DNA of 64,000 nucleotides from Acidovorax sp. NCPPB 3576 (GTDB lineage: Bacteria > Pseudomonadota > Gammaproteobacteria > Burkholderiales > Burkholderiaceae_C): positions 186,001 to 250,000 of the forward strand of contig NZ_CP097267.1 of NCBI RefSeq assembly GCF_028473605.1, given 5' to 3'. Each line of letters opens with the position of its first letter. Positions within the stretch are counted from its first letter, which is position 1. The position numbers and the translations under genes were made by a program. Below, in pieces: positions 37,428 to 46,598 of the stretch. The notes below the pieces were generated by a model. The model saw nothing but the letters and a program-made list of their open reading frames with translations, was not told the origin of the DNA and did not search any database.

Positions 37428-38071
37428 CGGCGGGGGCTCCGCGCCTTGCGGGCCGGCGGGGGCGGCGCAGCGGTTTCGGTGGCGGGCGATGCCTTGGCCT
37501 TGCGGGCGGCCTGGCCGCGCTTCGCTTCTTTGGGAGCCTTGCCCGCCTTGGCCGGTTTTTCAGGCGCCATGCCCGGCGGCGCCCAGCCGCGCTTGGGCGC
37601 CAGCAGCGTGCCGCGGCAGTTGGCGCTGCCGCACCAGCAGGGGTATTCGGCCTTGAGTTGGGGGGTGTAGCGCTCTTCGATGATCAGGCCGTAGTCGTAG
37701 TTCAGCTCGTCGCCCGCGGCGATGTTGCGCAAGGCGGTGATGAAGATGCGGCCGCCGCGCTCGTCGGCGAAGCAGTTGGGGTCGCAGCTGTGGTTGATCC
37801 ACCGCGACGAATTGCCGCCGAACTTTGCGTCGATCACGTGGTCTTCATCCACATGGAAGTAAAAGGTATGGTTGGGCTGCGCGGGATCGTGCGGGTGCCG
37901 GTCCTGGGCCTCCTGCCAGCTGATGACCTCGCCCGTGTACTCGATGAGCACCTCGCCTTCGGCGATATCCTGCACGGCGAAGACGCCCTTGCCATGCACG
38001 CCCGAGCGCCGGGTCTGGAGGCGCCGCCCCGGTGCGGACGGGGGGGCGGCGGGCGATGCGGTGCGGGGCAT
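37424..38071 (-). CDS. SET-domain protein lysine methyltransferase
   Basis: 215 residues. A nearly complete eukaryotic-style SET domain: GVHGKGVFAVQDIAEGEVLIEYTGEVI, WINHSCDPNC (AdoMet pocket and pseudoknot), ELNYDYG with the catalytic Tyr, and a post-SET zinc motif CWCGSANCRG. A basic Lys/Ala/Pro tail of about 55 residues follows. It should transfer methyl groups to lysines of a protein; the substrate is unknown. Leads the birA-SPOR operon and is divergent from topB, whose product carries a lysine-rich tail, making that an attractive candidate substrate. Confidence 0.9.
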   Translation of the reverse strand: MPRTASPAAPPSAPGRRLQTRRSGVHGKGVFAVQDIAEGEVLIEYTGEVISWQEAQDRHPHDPAQPNHTFYFHVDEDHVIDAKFGGNSSRWINHSCDPNCFADERGGRIFITALRNIAAGDELNYDYGLIIEERYTPQLKAEYPCWCGSANCRGTLLAPKRGWAPPGMAPEKPAKAGKAPKEAKRGQAARKAKASPATETAAPPPPARKARSPRR

Positions 38072-38171
38072 GGCAAAACTCTGTTAGTTTGAATAGGCAC
38101 ACAGGCGCGTGCGCGTGTACGCGTGTGAGAAGCGGATTGTAGAAGCGCCTTTCAACGGCGAAACCCACAAC

Positions 38172-41135
38172 ATGACCAAGACACTGGTAATTGCAGAAAA
38201 ACCCTCGGTGGCCCAGGACATCGTGCGCGCGCTCACCCCCGTGGCGGGCAAGTTCGACAAGCACGAGGACCACTTCGAGAACGACCGCTACGTGGTCACC
38301 AGCGCGGTGGGCCACCTGGTGGAGATCCAGGCGCCCGAGGAATTCGACGTCAAGCGCGGCAAGTGGAGCTTCGCCCACCTGCCCGTGATCCCGCCGTATT
38401 TCGACCTCAAGCCGGTGGACAAGACCAAGAGCCGCCTGTCGGCCGTGGTGCGCCAGGCCAAGCGCAAGGACGTCACCCAGCTCATCAACGCCTGCGACGC
38501 GGGCCGCGAGGGCGAGCTGATCTTTCGGCTGATCGAGCAATACGCCGGCGGCTCCAAGCCCGACGGCAAGGGCCTGGGCAAGCCGGTCAAGCGGCTGTGG
38601 CTGCAGTCCATGACCCCGCAGGCCATCCGCGACGGCTTCGAATCGCTGCGCTCCGAGCAGCAGATGCAGGGCCTGGCCCATGCGGCGCGCAGCCGCTCCG
38701 AGGCCGACTGGCTGGTGGGCATCAACGGCACGCGGGCCATGACGGCCTTCAACTCGCGCGACGGCGGGTTCTTCCTCACCACCGTCGGCCGGGTGCAGAC
38801 GCCCACGCTGTCGCTGGTGGTCGAGCGCGAGGAAAAGATCCGCAAGTTCGTGAGCCGCGACTATTGGGAAGTGCACGCGGGCTTCCATGCCGAGGCGGGC
38901 GAGTACCTGGGCAAGTGGTTCAACCCCCAGTGGAAGAAGAGCGAAGACCCCGAGGCCAAGGCCGACCGGCTCTGGAACCATGCCGACGCCGTGGCCATCG
39001 CCGATGCCGTGCGCGGCAAGGCGGCCACCGTCACCGAGGAATCCAAGCCCACCTCGCAGTCATCGCCCCTGCTGTTCGACCTGACCAGCCTGCAGCGCGA
39101 GGCCAACGGCAAGTTCGGCTTCAGCGCCAAGACCACGCTGGCCCTGGCGCAAAGCCTGTACGAGCGCCACAAGGCCCTGACCTACCCGCGGACCGACTCG
39201 CGCGCGCTGCCCGAGGACTACCTGCCCGTGGCGCGAGACACCTTCGGCATGCTGGCCACGAGCGGCATGCGCCACCTGGCGCCCTTCGCCAGCCAAGCGC
39301 TGGACGGCAACTATGTGAAGCCGACCAAGCGCATCTTCGACAACAGCAAGGTCAGCGATCACTTTGCCATCATCCCCACGCTGCAGGCCCCGAGCGGCCT
39401 GTCCGAGGCCGAGCAGAAGCTGTACGACCTGGTGGTGCGCCGCTTCATGGCCGTGTTCTTCCCGAGCGCGGAATACATGGTCACCACGCGGGTGAGCCAG
39501 GTGGTCAACCACAGCTTCAAGACCGAAGGCAAAGTGCTGGTGCGGCCCGGCTGGCTGGCCATCTACGGCAAGGAGGCGGCCGACGAAGTGGAGGGCGCCA
39601 AGGAAGGCGACAAGGGCCAGAACCTCGTGCCGGTCAAGCCCGGCGAGATGGTGCGCACCGACTTCGTGGAGCCCAAGGGCCTCAAGACCAAGCCGCCCGC
39701 GCGCTACTCCGAAGCCACGCTGCTGGGCGCCATGGAAAGCGCCGGCAAGCAGATCGACGACGAAGAGCTGCGCTCGGCCATGCAGGAAAAGGGCCTGGGC
39801 ACCCCCGCCACGCGCGCGGCCATCATCGAAGGGCTGCTGACCGAAAAGTACATGCTGCGCGAAGGCCGCGAGCTGATCCCCACCGCCAAGGCCTTCCAGC
39901 TCATGACCTTGCTGCGCGGGCTGGAGGTCGAGGAACTGTGCCGCGCCGACCTCACGGGCGACTGGGAGTTCAAGCTCTCGCAGATGGAAAAGGGCCTGCT
40001 CAGCCGCGAGGCCTTCATGGCCGACATCGCCCGGATGACCGAGCGCATGGTCAAGAAGGCCAAGGAATACGACCGCGACACCATTCCCGGCGACTACGCC
40101 ACGCTCTCGGCGCCGTGCCCCAACTGCGGCGGCGTGGTGAAAGAGAACTACCGCCGCTACGCCTGCGTGGGCAAGGCCGGCGACGGCTCGGACGCCTGCG
40201 GCTTCTCGTTCGGCAAGTCGCCGGCGGGCCGCACCTTCGAGACCGCCGAGGCCGACCAGCTGCTGCGCGACAAGAAGATCGGCCCGCTGGAGGGCTTTCG
40301 CTCCAAGGCCGGCTGGCCCTTCACGGCCGAGGTGGGCATCGTCTATGACGATGATGCCCACAACTACAAGCTGGAGTTCGACTTCGGCGACGACAAGAAC
40401 GCCGAGGAATCGGGCGAGCTGGTCGATTTCTCGGAGCAGGAAAGCCTGGGCGCCTGCCCGGTGTGCGGCGCGCCCGTGTACGAGCATGGCAGCAACTACG
40501 TGTGCAGCAAGGCCTTGCCCACGGCGGCGCAGCCCACGCCCAGTTGCACCTTCAAGAGCGGCAAGATCATCCTGCAGCAACCCGTGGAGCGCGCGCAGAT
40601 GAGCAAGCTGCTGGCCACCGGCAAGACCGACCTGCTCGACAAGTTCGTGAGCATGCGCACGCGCCGCGCATTCAAGGCGTTCCTGGCCTGGGACAAGGAG
40701 GCCGGCAAGGTCAACTTCGAGTTCGAGCAGCGCGAAAGCAAGTTTCCGCCACGCAAGACGTTTGCTGCAAAAACAGGAGCAGGCGCGGCAACCAAGACGG
40801 CGGCAGCGGCCAAGAAGGCTGCAAAGCCTGCCGCCAAGACCGCTGCCAAAGCCGCCGCCAAGAAGGCCCCGGCCGCCCCCAAGGCGCCGCGCAAGCCCGC
40901 GGCCGGCAAGGCCCCCAGCGCCGCACTGGCCGCGGTGATCGGGCCGGAGCCGGTCGCCCGGCCCGAGGCCGTGAAGAAGATGTGGGACTACATCAAGGCC
41001 AACGGCCTGCAGGACGCCACCAACAAGCGCGCCATCAACGCCGACGCCAAGCTGCGCCCCGTGTTCGGCAAGGACCAGGTCACCATGTTCGAGCTGGCTG
41101 GCATCCTGGGCAAGCACCTGGGGGGCGAGGCATGA
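38172..41135 (+). CDS. topB: DNA topoisomerase III with lysine-rich tail and SWIB domain
   Basis: 987-residue type IA topoisomerase. TOPRIM begins at MTKTLVIAEKPSVAQDI, with DAGREGELIF as acidic metal site; the active Tyr is in LTYPRTDSRALPEDY. Two C-terminal zinc-ribbon-like regions (CPNCGGVV...; CPVCGAPVYEHGSNYVC) are followed at about residues 870-930 by an Ala/Lys/Pro repeat region resembling histone H1, and a terminal SWIB/MDM2-type domain (VKKMWDYIKANGLQDATNKRAI...MFELAGILGKHL). ATG 38172 matches the family N-terminus. It decatenates DNA during replication and recombination. The following lipoprotein gene overlaps by four bases. Confidence 0.95.
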   Translation: MTKTLVIAEKPSVAQDIVRALTPVAGKFDKHEDHFENDRYVVTSAVGHLVEIQAPEEFDVKRGKWSFAHLPVIPPYFDLKPVDKTKSRLSAVVRQAKRKDVTQLINACDAGREGELIFRLIEQYAGGSKPDGKGLGKPVKRLWLQSMTPQAIRDGFESLRSEQQMQGLAHAARSRSEADWLVGINGTRAMTAFNSRDGGFFLTTVGRVQTPTLSLVVEREEKIRKFVSRDYWEVHAGFHAEAGEYLGKWFNPQWKKSEDPEAKADRLWNHADAVAIADAVRGKAATVTEESKPTSQSSPLLFDLTSLQREANGKFGFSAKTTLALAQSLYERHKALTYPRTDSRALPEDYLPVARDTFGMLATSGMRHLAPFASQALDGNYVKPTKRIFDNSKVSDHFAIIPTLQAPSGLSEAEQKLYDLVVRRFMAVFFPSAEYMVTTRVSQVVNHSFKTEGKVLVRPGWLAIYGKEAADEVEGAKEGDKGQNLVPVKPGEMVRTDFVEPKGLKTKPPARYSEATLLGAMESAGKQIDDEELRSAMQEKGLGTPATRAAIIEGLLTEKYMLREGRELIPTAKAFQLMTLLRGLEVEELCRADLTGDWEFKLSQMEKGLLSREAFMADIARMTERMVKKAKEYDRDTIPGDYATLSAPCPNCGGVVKENYRRYACVGKAGDGSDACGFSFGKSPAGRTFETAEADQLLRDKKIGPLEGFRSKAGWPFTAEVGIVYDDDAHNYKLEFDFGDDKNAEESGELVDFSEQESLGACPVCGAPVYEHGSNYVCSKALPTAAQPTPSCTFKSGKIILQQPVERAQMSKLLATGKTDLLDKFVSMRTRRAFKAFLAWDKEAGKVNFEFEQRESKFPPRKTFAAKTGAGAATKTAAAAKKAAKPAAKTAAKAAAKKAPAAPKAPRKPAAGKAPSAALAAVIGPEPVARPEAVKKMWDYIKANGLQDATNKRAINADAKLRPVFGKDQVTMFELAGILGKHLGGEA

Positions 41136-41308
41136 ACGCGCTCTCACGCTGCCTGGCGGCCCTGGCCTTCGTGGGCCTGTTGGCCGGCTGCGCGGGCGGC
41201 GCGCCGTCCGAGGCGCCCGCGCGCGGCACGCACGGCATCGGCGGGCAGGGCTCGAACGGTGTCACCGTCTTCGGCGAAATCGACGTGAGCGCCGAGCGCC
41301 GGCGTTGA
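41132..41308 (+). CDS. small lipoprotein
   Basis: 58 residues with a lipoprotein signal MNALSRCLAALAFVGLLAGC (lipobox LAGC), then a short glycine-rich mature part ending GQGSNGVTVFGEIDVSAERRR. The ATG overlaps the topB stop (ATGA), which argues for translational coupling and a real gene. The 'GIGGQGSNGVTVFGEIDVS' tail resembles small secreted proteins annotated in other Comamonadaceae, but function is unknown. Confidence 0.7.
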   Translation: MNALSRCLAALAFVGLLAGCAGGAPSEAPARGTHGIGGQGSNGVTVFGEIDVSAERRR

Positions 41309-41356
41309 GGCCTTCGCGCCCTGCGCCCGCGCCGGGCCCTGCCTGAAAAGAATCCC

Positions 41357-43339
41357 TTGGCGACCACGCACACTACCGTTCCCCTTTTCCAGGCCAAGCA
41401 GATCGACCCCACGGCCGAGCAGCTGGCGATCCAGCAGTCCGCCGAGCGCACGCTGGTCATCGAGGCCAATGCCGGCGCGGCCAAAACCACCACGCTCGCC
41501 CTGCGCATGGGGCAGGCCTGGGCGCGCGGCGTGGCGCCCGAGCGCTGCCTGGCCCTCACGCACACCGCCACCGCCTGCCAGGCGCTGCACGCCGCGCTGC
41601 GCAAGGTCGGCGTGCCCGCGCCCGTGGCGCAGCGCTTTCGCATCGCCACGTTCGACGCCTTCTGCGCCGAAATGCTGGCCGACCAGTACGAAGCCCCCGT
41701 GGCGCACCACCGCCACCTGGAGGAGCTGCGCCCCTTCGTCTGGCAGGCCGTGCAGCGCGTGGAAGACAACGAGCACGAGCGCTGGCGCGACGAGCTGCTG
41801 CTGCCCACGCTGGGCGATGCCGGCTTCGTGGAGGAGTTCCTGGCGACCAGCGTGTGGCTCAAGGGCACGATGAAGGACGAGCTGGAGCGCGAGGGCGGCC
41901 CGGCCTCGCCCGATCACGCAGCCGCCATCGGCGTGGGCTACACGCAGCTCAAGGTGTTCCTGGCCTACGAGCGCATCCGCCGGCGCGAGCTGGCCGACGA
42001 GCCGCTGTTCCGTGGCCCGTTCGATGCCACCTACGACCTGGCCCGGCGCCTGCACGGCGGCGACACCGCGGCCAGCCTGCCACGCTGGCCGCGCGGCGTG
42101 CAGGCCGTGCTGGTCGATGAAATGCACGACATGAACGAGGCCGCATTCCGCGTGCTGCGCGAGCTGCTGGACACCACGCAGTGCACCTTCTGCGGCGTGG
42201 GCGACCGCGACCAGGTCATCTACGGCGCCCACGGGGCCGATGCCGCCTTCATGGGCGATGCCATCACCGAGCACACCGGCCGCCCCGTGGCGCGCCTGCG
42301 GCTCACGCCCAGCCACCGCTTCGGCAAGAAGCTCGCGGCCAAGGCCGGGCGGCTGGCGGCCAAGCCCTACGACTCGCTCGCCGGGCACGACACCGCGGTG
42401 GAACTGCGGCCCTACGACGATGCCGCCCACTGCGTGGACTTGGTCGCGCAGGCGGCCCAGCAGTGGCGCGCCCGGCCCCGCGCCCGCATGGCGGGCTTTG
42501 CCGTGCTGCTGCGCCACTCCAACCAGTCGGTGGGCATCGAGAACCGGCTGCTGGCCGACAACGTGCCCTACACCGTGAGCGGCTTCGACAGCTACCTGCT
42601 GCGGCCCGAGGTGCTGCTGGTGCGCGGCCTGCTGGCCGTGGCCACCGACAACTTCGACAGCGTGTCCGAGCCGCGCACGCGCGACAAGCTCATGCGGGCG
42701 CTGGTGTTCTTCTGCGGCGCGCGCATCGTCGTGGCCGGGCGCGAGCACGAGTCGCAGCAGGCCCTGCTGGAAGACGCCATCCGCAGCGTGACCGACAACC
42801 CGCTGTTTTTGCAGAACTTCTTCACCCACCAGATCGTGGCCAACGTCGAGCCCGCCATGCAGCGGCGCCTGCGCAAGGCCCTGGAGGTGGCGCGCGAGGC
42901 GGGCGGCCAGGACACCCTGCCGCGCCTGCTGCAGGCCCTGCAGATCGACGCCGTGATCCGCGAGGTGTTCGTCTCGCGCCAGCGGCGCGATGACGCTCTC
43001 GCCAATCTGGCCGGCCTGTGCGAGGCGGCCAAAGGGTTCGCCAGCGCGCGCGAGTATTTCCTGCACCTGAACCGCGCCGAGCAGCGCCAGCGCGAGCTGC
43101 GCAGCACCGCCAGCCTGGTCCTTGCCAACATCGAGGACGTGAAGGGCCTGGAGTTCGACCACGTGGTGATCCCGTTCCTGGAGCAGGGCGTGTTCCCCGT
43201 GCCGCAGGCGCCCTACGCGCAGGAGAAGAACACCCTCTACGTCGGCATGACCCGGGCGCGCCAGCAGCTGACGCTGCTGTGCCACCGCATGCGGCCCGGC
43301 GCCTTTCTGGAGCCGCTGGGATATGCCGCGTCGGCCTGA
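41357..43339 (+). CDS. UvrD/Rep-like superfamily 1 helicase
   Basis: 660 residues. Motif I is atypical: EANAGAAKTTTL, with Ala replacing the usual Gly before Lys. Motif II is VLVDEMHDMN, motif III GVGDRDQVIYGAHGA, motif IV region LRLTPSHRFG, motif V ASLVLANIEDVKGLEFDHVVIP and motif VI TLYVGMTRARQQL. A 3'-5' translocating helicase or nuclease-associated ATPase, probably in repair. Starts with TTG 41357, after AAAAGAATCCC; 48 bases after the small lipoprotein gene. Confidence 0.85.
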   Translation: MATTHTTVPLFQAKQIDPTAEQLAIQQSAERTLVIEANAGAAKTTTLALRMGQAWARGVAPERCLALTHTATACQALHAALRKVGVPAPVAQRFRIATFDAFCAEMLADQYEAPVAHHRHLEELRPFVWQAVQRVEDNEHERWRDELLLPTLGDAGFVEEFLATSVWLKGTMKDELEREGGPASPDHAAAIGVGYTQLKVFLAYERIRRRELADEPLFRGPFDATYDLARRLHGGDTAASLPRWPRGVQAVLVDEMHDMNEAAFRVLRELLDTTQCTFCGVGDRDQVIYGAHGADAAFMGDAITEHTGRPVARLRLTPSHRFGKKLAAKAGRLAAKPYDSLAGHDTAVELRPYDDAAHCVDLVAQAAQQWRARPRARMAGFAVLLRHSNQSVGIENRLLADNVPYTVSGFDSYLLRPEVLLVRGLLAVATDNFDSVSEPRTRDKLMRALVFFCGARIVVAGREHESQQALLEDAIRSVTDNPLFLQNFFTHQIVANVEPAMQRRLRKALEVAREAGGQDTLPRLLQALQIDAVIREVFVSRQRRDDALANLAGLCEAAKGFASAREYFLHLNRAEQRQRELRSTASLVLANIEDVKGLEFDHVVIPFLEQGVFPVPQAPYAQEKNTLYVGMTRARQQLTLLCHRMRPGAFLEPLGYAASA

Positions 43340-43388
43340 CGACCGCACCCCGGCCTCTTTCTTTTCAAACCACGCGAGCGACACCACC

Positions 43389-44150
43389 ATGCAACTGTCC
43401 GAACAATGGGTCCTGGTCACCGGCGGCGCCCGGGGCCTGGGCGAATCGATCACCCGGGCGCTGGCGCGCGAAGGCGCCGGCGTGGTCATCAACTACCTCG
43501 CCAGCGACACGGCCGCCCGCGCCCTGGCCGAAGAACTGGGCCCGCGCGCCATCGCCCTGCAGGCCGACGTGACCGATGCCGCCGCCGTGCAGCGCCTGTT
43601 CGCCCAGGCGCAGGAGCGCACCGGCCAGCCCGTCAGCGCGGTGGTCAACAACGCGCTCGCGCAGTTCCGCTTCGACGGCGACGCGCGCCCGCAGATCGGC
43701 GACATCGCCTGGGAGCGCTTTCAGCAGCAGATCGACGGTGCCGTGAAGGGCGCGCTGAACACCCTGCAGGCCGCGCTGCCCGCCATGCGCGCGCAGGGCT
43801 TCGGGCGCATCGTGAACGTGGGCACCAACCTGTTCCAGAACCCCGTGGTGCCCTACCACGACTACACCGCCGCCAAGGCCGCGCTGCTGTCGCTCACCCG
43901 CACGGCGGCCAACGACCTGGGGCCGCACGGCATCACGGTGAACATGGTGTCGGGCGGGCTGCTGCGCACCACCGACGCCAGCCGCGCCACACCCGAAGCG
44001 GTGTTCGACCTCATCGCCGGCATGACCCCGCTGCGCCGCGTGACCACGCCGGCCGAGTTCGCCGACGCGGTGCTGTTCTTCCTCTCGCCCTGGTCGCGCG
44101 CCGTGACCGGGCAGAACCTCATCGTGGACAGCGGTCTGGTGAAGGGCTGA
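43389..44150 (+). CDS. short-chain dehydrogenase/reductase (FabG-like)
   Basis: 253 residues, classical SDR: cofactor loop VTGGARGLGES, NNAL core, catalytic Ser about NVGTN region and YTAAK (Tyr/Lys) in PYHDYTAAKAALL, with a C-terminus VDSGLVKG. ATG 43389 is selected over an earlier in-frame ATG at 43323, because the family starts with the first beta strand QWVLVTGG. Probable NAD(P)H-dependent 3-oxoacyl reductase; substrate not determined. Confidence 0.9.
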   Translation: MQLSEQWVLVTGGARGLGESITRALAREGAGVVINYLASDTAARALAEELGPRAIALQADVTDAAAVQRLFAQAQERTGQPVSAVVNNALAQFRFDGDARPQIGDIAWERFQQQIDGAVKGALNTLQAALPAMRAQGFGRIVNVGTNLFQNPVVPYHDYTAAKAALLSLTRTAANDLGPHGITVNMVSGGLLRTTDASRATPEAVFDLIAGMTPLRRVTTPAEFADAVLFFLSPWSRAVTGQNLIVDSGLVKG

Positions 44151-44276
44151 ACGGCGCAGGGGTTACTGCGCGCGGCGCCTGCGCCGCGGCCGGCCCCGGG
44201 GGTCTAATGAACCGGAACGCTCATCGCTCCATCCCCGTTCGGCCACCCCTGCCGCTCCCCGGCGGCCCGCAAAACC

Positions 44277-45017
44277 ATGACGACGCAACCCCCTGCTTCA
44301 TCCGCTTCCTCCGCCGCTCCGGCCATCACCCACCCCATCGCCGCCAAGTGGCCGGCGAGCCACCCCGAGCGGCTGCAGCTGTATTCGCTGCCCACGCCCA
44401 ACGGCGTGAAGGTCTCCATCCTGCTGGAAGAATTGGGCCTGCCGTACGAGCCGCACCTGGTGCGCTTCGACACCAACGACCAGCTCTCGCCCGAGTTCCT
44501 TGCGCTCAACCCCAACAACAAGATCCCCGCCATCCTCGACCCCGATGGGCCGGGCGGGCGGCCGCTGGCGCTGTTCGAGTCGGGCGCCATCCTGGTCTAT
44601 CTGGCCGATAAGACCGGCCGCTTCCTGCCGCAGGACCCGGCCGCGCGCTACGAGGCCCTGCAGTGGGTCATGTGGCAGATGGGCGGTGTCGGCCCCATGT
44701 TCGGCCAGCTCGGGTTCTTCCATAAATTTGCCGGCAAGGACTACGAGGACAAGCGCCCGCGCGACCGCTACGTGGCCGAGTCCAAGCGCCTGCTGGGCGT
44801 GCTGGAGCAGCGCCTGGCCGGGCGCGACTGGATCATGGGCGACGACTACTCCATCGCCGACATCGCCGTCTTTCCGTGGGTGCGCAACCTCGTCGGCTTC
44901 TACGAGGCGCGCGAGCTGGTGGGCTTTGGCGACTTCCCGCAGGTGCAGCGCGTGCTGGATGCCTTCGTGGCCCGGCCCGCCGTGGCGCGCGGACTGGAGA
45001 TTCCGCAGCGCGGGTAA
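44277..45017 (+). CDS. glutathione S-transferase (YghU/YfcG-like)
   Basis: 246 residues with an N-terminal thioredoxin-like domain (LQLYSLPTPNGVKVSILLEELGLPYEPHLV) and helical C-terminal domain. TPNGVKV, NPNNKIPAI and the ESGAILVYLADK glutathione site are characteristic of the Nu class, which has disulfide-bond reductase activity. WVMWQMGGVGPMFGQ is also typical. Likely soluble detoxification or redox enzyme. Confidence 0.92.
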   Translation: MTTQPPASSASSAAPAITHPIAAKWPASHPERLQLYSLPTPNGVKVSILLEELGLPYEPHLVRFDTNDQLSPEFLALNPNNKIPAILDPDGPGGRPLALFESGAILVYLADKTGRFLPQDPAARYEALQWVMWQMGGVGPMFGQLGFFHKFAGKDYEDKRPRDRYVAESKRLLGVLEQRLAGRDWIMGDDYSIADIAVFPWVRNLVGFYEARELVGFGDFPQVQRVLDAFVARPAVARGLEIPQRG

Positions 45018-45184
45018 CCTGCGCGGGGCAAGGCGCGGCGGCCCGCCGGCAGGGTGGCCGCACGCGCTTGCCGCCCCGGCGTCGCCCGCCTGTCACGGAC
45101 ATGCCACGGGTTTGCCATGCGGCACTTCTAGAGTGCGGCCTTCGCTCCATCGACCCTGTCGAAACAAGAAAGAAAGACGCTCCC

Positions 45185-46168
45185 ATGAAACGCACCTCCC
45201 TGCTGGCCGCCGCGCTGTGCCTGTCCGCGCTCTCCCTCACCGCCTGCGGCGGCAACGACGACGCGCCGCCCGCCCAGCCCCAGGTCATCGCCCACCGCGG
45301 CGCCAGCGGCTACCTGCCCGAGCACACCCTGGCCGGCTATGAGCTGGCCATTCGCATGGGTGCCGATTACATCGAGCCCGACCTGCAGATCACCAAGGAC
45401 GGCGCCCTCGTCGCCATCCACGACGACACGCTCAACCGCACCACCAACGTGGCCACGCTGTTCGCCCAGCGCAACGGCGGCTACAAGGTGGCCGACTTCA
45501 CCCTGGCCGAAATCCGCACCCTGACCGTGGTGCCCACCGGCACCGGCAAGACCAGCTACCCCGGCTTCACACCCAGCGCCACCACCTTCCAGGTGCCTAC
45601 CTTCCAGGAAGTGGTGGACTTCGCCAAGAAGCAATCCACCGCCCTGGGCCGCGAAGTGGGCCTGTACCCCGAGGCCAAGCAGGCCGACCCGGTAATGGAA
45701 GACGGCATCCTCAAAACCCTGAAAGACAACGGCTACAACGCCGACAGCAAGGTCTATATCCAGTCGTTCAGCGACGCCACGCTGCGCAGCCTGCGCACCA
45801 AGCAGACCGCGCAGAACAACAAGATGCCGCTCATCCTGCTGGGCGTGGCCGCCAAGGCCGCCGACGGCACGCCGCGCATGGGCGTCATTTCCGGCAGCAC
45901 CGTCACGCAGCTCACCTTCAAGGAAGTGGCCGGCTTCACCGAAGGCATCGGCGTGGTCATCAACACCGCCGCGTACCCCATCACCAAGGACTACATCGAC
46001 CAGGCCCACGCCGCCGGCCTCAAGGTGCACGGCTGGACCTTCGCCCAGGCCAACGCCGCCACGGCCGCCACCGAGTTCCGCAGCTATCTGGACATGGGCA
46101 TGGACGGCATGTTCGCCAACTACCCGGACCTGGCGGTGGCGGCGCGCAATGCGTTCGTGAACAAGTAA
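45185..46168 (+). CDS. glpQ: glycerophosphodiester phosphodiesterase lipoprotein
   Basis: 327 residues. Signal MKRTSLLAAALCLSALSLTACGG with lipobox LTAC, then the GDPD barrel: VIAHRGASGYLPEHTLAGYELAI (catalytic His), GADYIEPDLQITKDGALVAIHDDTLNRTTN, and GLYPEAKQ. It hydrolyses glycerophosphodiesters to glycerol-3-phosphate and alcohol in the periplasm. ATG 45185 opens the signal peptide. Stands alone. Confidence 0.93.
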   Translation: MKRTSLLAAALCLSALSLTACGGNDDAPPAQPQVIAHRGASGYLPEHTLAGYELAIRMGADYIEPDLQITKDGALVAIHDDTLNRTTNVATLFAQRNGGYKVADFTLAEIRTLTVVPTGTGKTSYPGFTPSATTFQVPTFQEVVDFAKKQSTALGREVGLYPEAKQADPVMEDGILKTLKDNGYNADSKVYIQSFSDATLRSLRTKQTAQNNKMPLILLGVAAKAADGTPRMGVISGSTVTQLTFKEVAGFTEGIGVVINTAAYPITKDYIDQAHAAGLKVHGWTFAQANAATAATEFRSYLDMGMDGMFANYPDLAVAARNAFVNK

Positions 46169-46598
46169 GCCAGTCCGTTCCCTAGGCAGGCGACCGCCGG
46201 CAGCGCTGCCTGTCGGTGGCCTGCCGAGCCGGTGGGCACCCGCCTTGGCTGCCGATGGTGGCCTGACCGTGTGCGGCGGAACCCGCACAGCCTGCAGCCT
46301 TGCTTCTGACTCACCAGCAAGCCGGGCGCTGCGGGTGCGATCAGCGCGCCATGCCGGACGAAATGGCGCACCTTTGCGCCCATCTTCTTTTGCCGGATGC
46401 CCAGTCGTGATGCTATTAATTTAATAGCTATACGCCCTAGATATATATGCGCGGAAGGCCTTTTTAACCCATACTCCAAGACAGGTCGCCTCCACAGTAC
46501 CCGACCGCCATCCCCGGGTTTCCGTCAGATAGAAACCAGCCCATCCCCTATAAGCTGCAACAGATAGATACATAAATCGGGAGAGCTGGAGGGATGGA
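46169..46598. other. 430-base intergenic region
   Basis: No gene seen. The first part (46180-46350) is G+C-rich non-coding sequence; a copy of the dispersed repeat occupies about 46411-46467; the last 60 bases before 46599 (CCCCTATAAGCTGCAACAG) likely hold the promoter of the NERD-helicase gene. Confidence 0.5.
46411..46467 (+). repeat. dispersed intergenic repeat, copy D
   Basis: TGCTATTAATTTAATAGCTA hairpin, TACGCCCTAG, then ATATGCGCGGAAGGCC and a T run; matches copies A, B and F closely. Confidence 0.8.
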
